Assembly: GCA_023053545.1 (NCBI GenBank) | Contig: JAKZAN010000005.1 | Coordinates: forward strand, 2,852,001 to 2,916,000 | DNA: 64,000 bases | From: Lepidurus packardi | Taxonomy: Eukaryota > Arthropoda > Branchiopoda > Notostraca > Triopsidae | Direction: 5' to 3' | In this document: positions 31,301-41,500 of the stretch, one piece after another | How the letters are laid out: each line of letters opens with the position of its first letter | Position numbering within the stretch: the first letter of the stretch is position 1 | The notes under the pieces: model-generated | Told to the model about the DNA's origin: nothing | Database searches by the model: none | Seen by the model: only the letters and a program-made list of their open reading frames with translations | Position numbers and translations under genes: made by a program

Positions 31301-33835
31301 AGTGTTCTGGCCGTGGTTGCTGTTGGCTAAAGTAAAGTGGGAAAGACTAGGTGTGGGGATTTTCAGCAAAGATAAATTGTCTTTTGAAGAGTCGCCAGCT
31401 TTAATCGGATCCAGGAAGGGCTCTGATTTATCGTCACCGTTATCGCTGCCCATAAAATGATCGATCGAAAAGGGACGAATATTGCCCTCGACGGAGAAAC
31501 TATCTACCGTGTTCGCCAAGGCGGAATCCTTCAGGGATTCAGGGCCTTTGCTCGCAGACCCTCCTTTCCCAGCCGAGGCTGCAGCAGCAATGGCGGAAGG
31601 AGTCGTCAATATCGTCAGCGGATGAGTAGTGGAATCCTTGGCAGGACCGTTGGAATCGAAGGATGCGTTACTTGAAGGGTCCAAGTGGACCGAGGAACGG
31701 CTCAAGTCGTTAAAAAGCGGCGATCTCAATAAAGATTCCTCGATACGAGCGGTCTCGGCGCCTGATACGGATTGCGCTTTACGTTTCGTGCCAGATTGGG
31801 GCTGGCTGCTAGTCGTACTAGGATCAGGCTGAATGCCATGAATTCTGGCTTTGTGTCGTTTGAGGAAGTACTTGTTGCAGTACTCTTTCTGACAAAGCTC
31901 ACAAAAAGCGTCCGGGTTGTGGGTACCAGGCGGTTTGCCCAAGCTATTCGGCAAGCTCGTGTTGAGTGGCGTGGTTGATGCAGCCGAAACGGAGGCTGGC
32001 CAGAGCGGGAACATTTCACTTTTGATTGTGGGTGGAGGAGGTGGACTTTTCGCCTCACAGCTTGTCGACGCTGCGGTCACCAAGGGTCCCGTTGGCGGTA
32101 AGCCCGGTAAACCAGGCATGGTCGCGTGAACGGACTGCGCGTTACCCGGTGGTACCGGACCTGGTGCTGCTCCGTTGCTAGTACCCGGATACCCCACTGA
32201 AGAGTACAAATTGGGGGTTGACAGTATGGTACCGCCACTCATATGCGAAGGGGCCGATGAGGTGGGAGGAGACGCCGTACTAACTGGCCGCGAAGAGGAC
32301 GATAGTGCGTAAGGAGACGGAAGGCCCGCTGTCGAGGAAGAGGTGACGGGTGGATCCGTGTAGATACCGTGCTTGTTAGCTTTGTGGGTTTTGAGGAAGT
32401 ACTTGTTACAGAATTCCTTGTTGCAGAGCTCGCAGTAGGCTTCGGGATTAAAAATGCGAATAGGTGGGGCAGGGTGGGTGGAGGAAGCAGAGGTAACGGG
32501 GGTGAGGGAGACTGGGAAATTGGGGTTCAGGAAAGGGAAGAGGAAAGGATTGGGAGCTGGGAAAGAGAGCAGATTAGGCATGGCTGGGAGCAATTTTTCG
32601 TGATGGTCCGCGAGCTGTTGTTGAACACCGTAGGCTTCATCGTTGTTATCTCCGTCTCCTTCGGGGGCTTCACGCACTTCCGCTTTAATAGTATTCCTGG
32701 AAGGTGTAGGAGTGGTCTCGTCTCCGTCTTCGGCGGAATTTTGAGCTGCCCGGTGATTGGGGTGTTGTTGTTGCGCTGGCCGGTTGGGACTGGAAGCGGG
32801 AGAGCCCGACAACGAAGCGCTGGACTCGGATTCACCCATACGTAGACTCTTGTGATCTTTCATCAAAGAGGCCAAGGAAAAGCTATAAGGATAGCCGAAA
32901 GGGTCTTTCATTGAATTGATGAGGTTTCCGGATTGCTGAAAGAGGGTGGAATAAGCCAAATGCTGGGCGAGCAGCCGCGAATCTTCCGCTGCAGCCCCGT
33001 ACAAAGGCAGGTTGAAGTGAGCGACATGCTTGTCGAGCAGGTGCTGCTCAAAGTCGGCTAAAGGAACAGCAGTCTCACAATGGGGACATAGCGTAGAGGA
33101 GGCCTGGCTAGGTTGGCAAGGCGAAGCGGGGAGATTATCGAAGGGTGAGGCTGATGTTAAGCGGTCGTGCTTCTTGGGCGTGGAAGTTCGTACGGCCGAT
33201 GCCAAAGGGTTGGCAAACAGCAAAGAATGCCGATTCTCCGGGTTATGACCCGACGTTACAGAGCGCAGCTGACTACTACTACTATTACTTACAGGTATTT
33301 CATCATCGTTCGTTATGCGGACGGGTTTGGACTGTTTTCTTCGCTTTTTCGACTTGGACGACAGGTCTTCGTCCGCGCTGCTGTCCGTGCGATGATCTCG
33401 GTTTCCCACGGGAGATTGCATCCATTGATTATTCAAGGCACCGGCCTCATCGTCGCCTCCTGCAGTGCTCAGGAAATCTTCGGCGGTAGACTGACAGTGC
33501 CGCGTATCACTTTGGGGCCATTGCGGAACATGGTAGGGCTTGGGGGGCTCCAAATCAGCATCTTCGCTGTCAGAGCCATAGCCTGGGGCTAGGTTAGGGA
33601 TAGGGGCTCCGTCTTCCTCCATGTCCGTGGCTGAGCATGGAGAGTCTTCTGCAGTGGACGTCGTGGGCTGTAAAGGTCCAATTCCGGTCGCTGTTGTCAG
33701 GTGTGGATGATGATGAGGATGATGATGCCGAGTGGTATCGTTGTTCAAGCTCAGATTGCGTGTCACGCCCATCATGTGGTCCCGTAAATTGCCTGTCCCG
33801 TGCATGTTGAGGTTTAAAGCTGCCGTGGAAGCCAT
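28346..33835 (-). CDS. Large polydactyl C2H2 zinc-finger protein, 1829 aa, single exon
   Basis: Likely nuclear, nucleic-acid-binding regulator; I do not recognise an assigned orthologue name. About 15 C2H2-type fingers at rough residues 250, 467, 644, 888, 1004, 1107, 1179, 1258, 1293, 1351, 1422, 1494, 1552, 1634 and 1683. Five (467, 644, 888, 1258, 1293) share a distinctive core, C-x2-C-x12-H-x4-H with CNKYFLKTHK and a trailing HGI, so they arose by internal duplication. Long Ser/Pro/Thr-rich linkers separate them. A basic patch (KSKKRRKQSK, about residue 160) looks like a nuclear localisation signal. PLNLT near 952 fits the P-x-D/N-L-S/T CtBP-binding pattern. Five psi-K-x-E sites (IKAE, IKSE, MKTE, VKAE, VKEE) are possible SUMO sites. 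A His-rich run lies near residue 37. The start ATG has a good context (GGGACATGG). The coding region has no intron although neighbouring genes have 6-14 exons. Confidence 0.95.
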   Translation of the reverse strand: MASTAALNLNMHGTGNLRDHMMGVTRNLSLNNDTTRHHHPHHHPHLTTATGIGPLQPTTSTAEDSPCSATDMEEDGAPIPNLAPGYGSDSEDADLEPPKPYHVPQWPQSDTRHCQSTAEDFLSTAGGDDEAGALNNQWMQSPVGNRDHRTDSSADEDLSSKSKKRRKQSKPVRITNDDEIPVSNSSSSQLRSVTSGHNPENRHSLLFANPLASAVRTSTPKKHDRLTSASPFDNLPASPCQPSQASSTLCPHCETAVPLADFEQHLLDKHVAHFNLPLYGAAAEDSRLLAQHLAYSTLFQQSGNLINSMKDPFGYPYSFSLASLMKDHKSLRMGESESSASLSGSPASSPNRPAQQQHPNHRAAQNSAEDGDETTPTPSRNTIKAEVREAPEGDGDNNDEAYGVQQQLADHHEKLLPAMPNLLSFPAPNPFLFPFLNPNFPVSLTPVTSASSTHPAPPIRIFNPEAYCELCNKEFCNKYFLKTHKANKHGIYTDPPVTSSSTAGLPSPYALSSSSRPVSTASPPTSSAPSHMSGGTILSTPNLYSSVGYPGTSNGAAPGPVPPGNAQSVHATMPGLPGLPPTGPLVTAASTSCEAKSPPPPPTIKSEMFPLWPASVSAASTTPLNTSLPNSLGKPPGTHNPDAFCELCQKEYCNKYFLKRHKARIHGIQPDPSTTSSQPQSGTKRKAQSVSGAETARIEESLLRSPLFNDLSRSSVHLDPSSNASFDSNGPAKDSTTHPLTILTTPSAIAAAASAGKGGSASKGPESLKDSALANTVDSFSVEGNIRPFSIDHFMGSDNGDDKSEPFLDPIKAGDSSKDNLSLLKIPTPSLSHFTLANSNHGQNTSVVPTHSTSPNAAAFPFHQPGDDVKRTPFSPEKLRQMGVINAEAFCEICCKEFCNKYFLRTHKYKKHGIGTPESAGLDRSPSKNGHGHGSGSGSGFNASTGEIIQSSPLNLTRLEDQQPHSSNTTMKTEADIHTKVHQLTDPSTDNDTKSTPTHALLLECDMCQRPFQSPYLLKMHRTYFHNSVTPEPNQDGLANYPPPSTAAPLHQAKSTTSEENDKQLSDADNNTVDKELPNTEISEDLQKLQSMIMELNNATNDDINKVQCKVCRRTIDKMYLTTHMLTDHGVFLMDESFDATMASAANVDAKKDAAMGKELALLGENHYGGLQPSSSQPTYCQLCKKDFFAFYFLQLHLQNYHGLPAANSSATAPAGLESPKSFLDRVKAEIDGKKMSGSAAGGVDLLQRRPSATPTRSYCEICNKELCNKYFMKTHMLKMHGINLESGAQLGGVTCDICHKELCSKYFLKVHKQNTHGIWEDQTNAIDLTTSEGLNPFFGHDDRKSETKNDYCHLCQRRFKSGKWLKGHLTTEHGERGKEEWRRIMSEHNRNKRQQQASQAPSQQPASMLPNANAHLNGPQVCRTCGQTFPEMVSLQVHNIKNHPECDANSPMRSVPASPGALPQSSHDSGGVKEEFNNVSHQNPLENASKTYYCSFCPFNTPSLPYLFAHERTHQNKGNVSESFPSQSQSQSRDENHAENWSAFRDNNTTALQCPICLQQIPVDIFQQHVLTHQFPQLLQNLLPFQAIMAGGDPSKYLTHSQIPGAAAAVLLSGVGSDEAVAPIVTQKRAGKTFCCTKCPKKFKLRQNCLQHILTQHRPRIRKPGVTIHVTPSNPNRSAPLQCKQCGFTSRYWSILRSHIRRQHYNKQTRSKTSPSSSPPLMPTSYAVPQSSNHFIMQAFLLAQPKSPTTPGAEQQEISVNVPLAELSASPSSLSETQSHNTSGGAPATAENNATASREQNFVPSLVYLPVSRKISTPMSVTFNLTPA

Positions 33836-36800
33836 GTCCCACGGGTCGCTTCTCTACGCTCAATCGTTCCGCACTTTTTTTTCGGGAGGATTTTTTTTTT
33901 CTTTTTTTTTTGGCCGTAGATAAAGGGAGGAAAAGGAACAGAATCTTTTCGGACGTCTTTTACCCAGACAGCCTCCTCGCAACCCCAAGAAGCAGTCCAC
34001 AGTCAAAAGCTTCTAATGACTATTACAACGTCCGTTTTCCTACCTTCAGAGTCCTTTGCGAGGTTGGCGTCGAATCGAGCAATTCTTCTATCTTAACCAT
34101 GTAGTGTTCACCACTGCGTAACTCGCAAAGTGCCTGTTGGTAAAAGCGAAACAAAAACAAAATACAACCGTGAGGAAGCGAAACATTTGAAACTCTGTTT
34201 GACAAAAACCACATCAGTAGACGTGCGATGTAATGGTAATGGAATTGGGATATAACGTTAACTCATTTTACCTTTCTGGTTTAGTCTGTAGTGTTTGTTT
34301 TGCACTAAAGAAAAACTGTTACACTCGATAATTATAGGTTCGTTTTGAAGCAGTTACAAAAATTTTGATTTTGTGCTCTATCACTGGCTTGCAATAATCA
34401 CATCACGAACGAAACAATCTTTAACTAAGCATCATTAGGTCCCCCTTTTCGTAACAGCTGGGTGGGTCTGCGAAGGTTTGGCTGATGTGCACTGACACAT
34501 TCTAGCAGCTAAATGCAACACATGCGAGCGTAGCAAAAAGAGGTCCAGGCCGAGGGCCTTGCTGAGCCCGACTGACAAGAGACGCCGAGCCTCGCGGACG
34601 TCGAGCGTCGAGCAGACCGGCACTTGCACTGTACACACAGCATGGAACGCTAACCTCTCTCCCCCCTTGCTTTTCCTTCTAACTTCCTTATAGTTGCCCG
34701 ATTGTAAGCCGCGTTGAAAACGCGTGGCAATGTACGACGTTAACCCTATTGGGCGTCTTTGTTTCGGCCGGAAGCCAATGGCGTCGTTAGGCGTCCATGG
34801 CGTCATAAGGCGTTAGAGTTCGAAAGTGAAGGGAGTAAACAGAAAGAAGGAGGAATGTAGAGCTGAAGAATATAAGGAAGGCGAAAGGGGTACGGACGCC
34901 AACTCAAGAGTGGGGGCGACCGGTCTTGGGGCAAAAAAGGGGTGAGTCCTAGGGAAAAGTGAGGCAGCGATACGGTGGTGTTCTGTGCAAGAGCGGAAGG
35001 CTTGGCGACGCCGGAGGTAAAGAGCGTTTGTGTGCAGAGCGTAGAAGAAGAAGTAGCGAACGATTCAAATGAACGGTTCAAAGCGTACGGTTCGAATGTC
35101 CAAATAAACGGCGCGTGCGGCGCATAAGCCGTCTTTAGCATGCGTGTGTGTTATGTAATTTCGTTAGGGACCCGAAGGAAGAATGGTAAGAAAAAAAAAG
35201 ATCTTGAAGATCAAACCGAAAACAGGACAGAAAGGGTTCAGACAGGAGTCCTTTTTTTTCTTTTACAGTGAAGGATCGACTGTGTGTAGGTAAATGAAGC
35301 ACAGGGAGAGGGATGACGATGACAAGGAAAATAAAGTCGGAGTAACAATAAAGGTCCTATCGAACCCATCCAAAGAACCTTGGAGGAATCTTTAGTTTGT
35401 CGTGAAGGAAAAAGCATGTGATTCGATCCGAGCGACGATCGCTTCTTACAGTCCTCTCCAACTTTCCCCAACGTTGCTTTTACTCTTAACCGGAGATTTT
35501 ATTAACGTCATAGCAGCGGTGATCGAAAGAAAACGATTTGATGATCAATAACAGATTCCAATAGAGAACCCTAATATTTTTCGAGAGTACAAACGAACAG
35601 TCGAGAGAACGGGGGAAACGTGTAAGGGTAATAACGGCTTCAAATAGGGAAACAAAGAGTACGGAAAAAATACAAAGAAATTGAAGGGAAAAGAAAGAAT
35701 AAAGTTTTCCATCCTAATAATGTTAATAACATATTGGAAGTTCCGGGGTTGTCCTCTTTTTTTTCTCGCAAGTGCTATAAAAAAAGATAAAAAAAATATC
35801 TTGACGACCAAGAGCCTCTCTAGACACAGTACTTGTCATTTCATGAATCTATTGCATCCCTGACGATGGATGTTGACGCTGTTACGGTTGGATGGAATTT
35901 TAGGATCTTTTAAATGGCTAAAAAACTCATTTCTGCCGTGGTTGTTAAGTTACTTGTATTCTGGAGCTCCGGAATGCAGGGAAAAGGTAGAGGCTGATGA
36001 ATTGGGTATGCTTGTAATCTCATATAGATGACCAACAGATTTCGAGTTTCCCACGTCTCGCCGTCCGAGTCGCTTTGTTCTTGCGCGTTTATATTTTTTC
36101 AACAATTAAAGATTGACATTCGCTTGGTGGGGAACGTGGGTCTAGATATGAATAAGGAAATTGAGTCAGCGATGGAGACAAACCTTGAGAATTTGGGGGG
36201 GAGTGCTTTTTGGTGATTTGCCCTAGCTTTTGGCTTGACATTTCATTTCTTGCCTTCGATTAACGACAGACATTTCGGAAAAGCTCTTGCAATTTTTATG
36301 GCTATTGTTGGCTGAACTTTTTCCCCTATTGTGTTTAATAGGAAAGGTTGGTCGTCTGTCTGGCGCTTTCGTAATATGCCGTGTGCTGGCTTTGACGCTG
36401 CCTGGCTCGCGAACCAAACTTATCAGTTCTTTGCATCAGTTTTGATATGTGTATGTGTGTATGTACGCGTATGCAGTTTGGGAACTGGCCCGTGGCCCAA
36501 AATTGTAATACCCGAGGTCGTTCGATCCTCTTGTTTTTCAGAAGGGGAAGTAAGGGTGAGGGAAAAAAAAAGAGAACAGAGTCTCGTAATGGTTTTTAGC
36601 AGTGCAATAGTATGGGCAACTCGGAACTGCAAATAAATGTGTTTTGTAGGCCTACGGACAGGTTATATCGATTGATGACGTCACTGCCAACTCCGCATAA
36701 ACATAGCTTCGGCTGTTGACCATCCCTCGAACATCAGCTTCGAACCTCTCCCCTTCTTTATCCCATTGCGTATTTTCCCCTTTTTTATTAGCTGTCCCAG

Positions 36801-38379
36801 AAATGATTGCGATTTTTGGCAAGCAAAACAACTCTTAATGAAACTTGTATCCCTATGTCTGGCGGGTTTATTTGACTCAGATCGACTTTGACTCAACGGC
36901 AGAATCCTAAGGGATAGTTATAAGGATCTACGCATACTATGGTGCTCATTAAGTTAGCACACGTTGCGGCATCCTTTTCCCTCTTAAGCTAGGATCCAGA
37001 GAGAGAAAGAGAGGGAGAGTTTGGCGTGCGATTTCATTTCGCGAGTATGTCTGGCTTACTTTTGACAAACAACTCTCCCCTGAACTAAACCGCGATGCGC
37101 CCCGCATCGTATTCTCGTGTGTGGAAGGCCTTGTGTACTAACCCTCCCTTTTTATTCCACCCACACCGTACTTTATGCTGTAGGCTTCACTTGAGCCCCT
37201 CTCGCTTTTATACATGCCCTAGATATGTGTGGATGTGGATCTTTTGTCACGGGCCAAATCCATTTCAGCGCTTCCGACATTCGTAAACAAGTTGCAATGA
37301 AAGAGGAGCCACTACAGGAACATTAAATGCAGGCTTTTCGATAGTATAATGCCAAGCTATAATGACATACTGGCGCTTACACTATTTGGCTTGATTGACT
37401 TGGATATTTAATGAGCTTTCCATATTGCAGTATTACAGTTCCAAATCCAATAGACAAGTGACTATGCAAATAGAAACAACTATTAAATGTTCCCAGGTAT
37501 ACTTTGCTAACTGAGGCACAAGCTGTTTTTTTTTTATCTGGTGGGTCTATTTTTAGGCTGCCCCTTAATACGTAGTCCTCATTTGCATACACATGTCCCT
37601 GACGGTCAGTATTGCACGGTAGGGAGGAGCAAAATAGGGGAGGGCTTATGCTTTACCGGGAAAAAAAAAGAGGGTGGAAAAATATGTGTCTAGCATTGTA
37701 GGCTTCAAAGTTTCGAGAAAAGAAAGAGGAACTGAAAGCTCATGCATGGGGCTCATCGATCGGATGATGACGCACTCGAAATGAGAATGACCCAATCTGG
37801 CTCCTTCGGGTAATACCAGCTCCTTGTTTTCATAACAAGATAGCTGAGGAAAAGAAGCCTTCATTTTCTGACACACGTATACTCCATAGTATGCGTAGAC
37901 GTTTTACACGTTACGCTGCACGGCGCATTGGATAGAACGTATAACGAGCTCAACAAGAAAATGCGATGCTGCGGGAAAGCTTTTGCCTGTATGTTGCTAG
38001 TACACTTTTAATGAATTGATCGTTAACGAACATGGAGAAGTATTACAAAAATTCCAAGGTACCCTGCTGCTAACTTGTACCTTTTCGGTTCTTTTGTCTT
38101 TACAATTAAAGAGATAAGGAAGTTACCAGGTAAGGAAAGTCTTACGGTAGATTGTATTGCAGGTAGGAATAGCCCACCCCCAGGTATGTTTTTTAACGCG
38201 ACCCGCATATACCCTGTGCGCGTGAATGTCCATTAAATTATATGTATAGCTAGTACATGACCAAACCACACTTAGAAATCGACAAAAATTTCTAACAAAG
38301 GTTATGCGACGTCGGATTTGAAGGTGGCCAGTTTTGGCGCCTTCCGCTTGGTGTCGCCTTCGCTTAACTTTGTATAATA
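33836..38379. other. Intergenic sequence upstream of the zinc-finger gene
   Basis: It should contain the promoter and any 5' UTR exons of the minus-strand zinc-finger gene. T-rich tracts (A-rich in the transcript) sit just upstream of the ATG at 33877-33910. A relatively GC- and CpG-richer patch at about 34440-35140 could be a promoter region, but no start site can be placed. Frames of up to 123 codons occur there and match nothing I know. Confidence 0.5.
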
Positions 38380-38520
38380 CAGTGAAAACTGTTTAACACG
38401 AAACCACCTAGCACGAAAAACTTTGTTAACACAAAATGGTAGTCCGGTCCGGACAAAACGCTATGCAATTCCATACATTTGTTCCCTTTTACCATGAAAC
38501 AACTAAACAACACTTAACAC
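38380..38520 (+). mobile_element. Partial pogo/Tigger-like element, left end
   Basis: Begins CAGTGAAAACTGTTTAACAC after a TA dinucleotide, and shares with the element at 54901-55057 the blocks GTTAACACAAA, GGTCCGGACAAA and CGCTATG. No matching inverted end was found downstream, so this is a truncated copy, or the end of a longer element whose right boundary is not visible. The end coordinate is approximate. Confidence 0.6.
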
Positions 38521-41500
38521 GAAAAATTTTACAACAGGAGGAGCAACACGATAGTTTTGTTGCGAAAAAATGTTTTTGGACGACAAAATACTTTTGTCTA
38601 CTTACCAACCGCCTCTCTCTGCCAATTGGAAGGTTGTCGAGCCTTAGCAACATCCCAGACTTAAGTTTAAATTTTAGTCTTTCTCGCCCCAACACTCCGT
38701 GGGCAGTCAAAGCATTTCATTTTTATTTACAGGCTGTTAAAATGCCTTAAAATGTATTATTTGTGCTTTAAAATGTATAGACCGTCAATGTACGAGTATA
38801 AACATGAATATTAACTCTGTTACCAGGACAGTTTTTTGATTAACTAGGTTTTTTGCATATATATGCTAGTAAGAATTCCTACAAGAAAACATATTCCGCT
38901 GTAAATATAGAGTTATTACTCTTACTTTTTTCTTAATGTGCGTGCTACAATCGAGTGTAGACCACAGATGTGGGAGGAATACCAGGGAAGAGGGAAAGAA
39001 GGGAGGGGTGGAGCAATTTTTACATTAAGCCAGTTACATCGTCCAAAGAGTCGCGCCGCATACGCAAGCTTTGTCTTTCGGATGGCGAAGCAAGCATCAG
39101 TAATGCGAATCACAGTTTGATGTTTAGCAAGACAATGCGACGGGTTGCGTGAGCTGTTTTGTGCAAGCATATAAACTAGTGAATAGTGACAATCACCAGT
39201 TCCTGAGTTTGGAACACGAATGGTAATTTTGTTTTGGTTTGAAAACATTGAAGTATTCGAGCTAAAAATTTAGACTGAAAAAGGAGCTCAATTTGATCAG
39301 CAAGGTCAGTGATTATTTTTAAAAAAATATGTAGATACAAGATAGCATCTTCGGACATAATGAAAATGGCCTGTCGTCCATTAATACATAATACGCTTCA
39401 GGTGTTACAATGCCGAAATGTCGCACAGTTTAGAATATCTGTTGTCTTTCCAGCTTCTTGGTTTTAAGTATAATTACATTCTTCTGTAGTATTAGTAGTA
39501 TTTTCTATTGAATCTACCAATGTCAGTTAAAAACTATCTCCGCCTCGTGTAGTTATATTGTAATGCTAAAATATGCTGTAATTCTAAATATAATGGCATA
39601 GACGTGTCAACAATAATTACTTTGTGAAAAAAGCATATGGTAACGTTGTACTGCCTAAGCAGCAGATTTGGGTATGTGACCTTTACTTTTGTTCTTTTTA
39701 ATCCGAACACGTTGTAGGGTGTGTAAGGGTGAGATCCCGACAATTGCTCTTGAGATCAACTGATTGTCTCTAACGGTAGAAAGCAAAAAGCGCTTATATA
39801 ATGGAGCTTCTGTAATGCGAAAGCAAAAGGTTGTACTCAGTTCGCGGCGTTGAAACAGGTGGCGTAATGGATACGATGGTGACGTAATATTTCAGGAAAT
39901 ATTAAAAAAAAAAATTAGGATCTTTTTCTCTAGCCTTTAAACAAACAAAGTGTCTGGTGTAATTATGAAGGCTTGTGAAGCAGAACTTGTCGGGGCAAAG
40001 GTTCCGGGCTAACCTGGTGAGAGACTTGAATGGAATAAACGGTTGCAAAAGGATAAAAATAAACCAAGAGGTGGACCAGTCTTCGAAGCGCTTTCTTGAG
40101 TTTTGTTTTTAGGAATTACGTCGTTGCTAAAATAAAAAAGGGCGTTGATTTCATTTGCGGCCTTTAAGTACCTTCGAGCATATGCAGATTATTCCTTATT
40201 CAATATTTAATCCTATAATTAGAGTATGATGGGCGCGGTCTTTTATGGCAACTATTTAGTCATGATTTAAGATACCTTAACTTTGTAACTCTTTCTGATG
40301 AAGAATTGAGACATGATTTTGAGGAGACAAGATCTTAAATCGTAGGCTAAGTTCTAAAACGAAGGGGTTCTTGGAATTCCTATGAATCTTCTAGCAATTA
40401 TGTCAAAACGTATAAACGCAACTTGCCCTTCCCAGTACACAGTACACAGCAAGTAATTAACCATCTAGACTTTTATGATTGAAGGAAAATTAGAATCATC
40501 AGACCCATTATAAAGAAACACGATACCATATATCCTTATCAGAATAAGCTTATCCTATTTACTGTCGTTATGTAAAGTACTGGAAGTATGGTACAATGAT
40601 TTAAGTAAAGGCTTTAATTAAACTGAAATCAAAATACTGTTAGTGTTAGTAGCTTATCTGGCCGTATCTCGTAGGTTAACTTCTTCCATTGTTGGGCTCA
40701 TTCACACAAGGTAAATGTTTATCCAGAGGTTAGCACCCTAATTTTTCAAAAAAGTATGCAAAATCTAATCAGAAATTAAGACTTTATGCAACTGCAAACA
40801 CTATGCGAAAAGTCACTCAACCTTTTGTCGCCATCGCCACGTCTATTCTGTACCGAATGCGTACCTTATAGATTCATACATGATTAAAATACATGATTAA
40901 AAGCAAATAAATAACTAACCTGATGCTTGGAATCTAAAAAGAAAAACTGTTTTCTTTCGTGTACTCCGTGAAAAGGGAAAATAGCACTTGATATGACAGG
41001 AAATCAATTCAAAATCACTGTTTGAAACTCGAGTCAAAAGGCTGAACACGCCATTTATTTCTGTCTTGTTTCACTGCCGAATGCTAAATGCCTAATTAGT
41101 TCGCATTTGCGTGTCTGCCAGCGTGTGCTAGCATGCGGAGTATTCGGGGACACCACTACCTTCACGTAGCAGGCGTTCCGGGACACATTTTGGTAGCAAC
41201 CATAGTCTGTCTGTCACGTATAGACTCAAGGTAACATAGCCGTATGCTATAGTGCGGACTAAACGGGAGAAAGAGACGAGCACGTGTCCGAAGCTGATAC
41301 AGAACTGACGATGAGAACAGGTATGGGACAATCACAACGCATTTTTTGTTGCTTGCCTGAATTACTGTACGGAACCGCTTTGCTTTGCAGCATTGTGTGG
41401 CCAGGGGTGAAGGCACACATTTTCACCCCAAAAAATGGAGGGAAACAAACGTGTGCCCCCCTCTTATTATATATATGGCCCTCCTCCCCCCTGCTGGATA

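Noticed and set aside
33284-33294. Consensus-like splice donor (CCT/GTAAGTAAT) inside the zinc-finger reading frame
   Set aside because: The frame continues openly through it, and no acceptor is clearly required. Kept as uninterrupted coding sequence.
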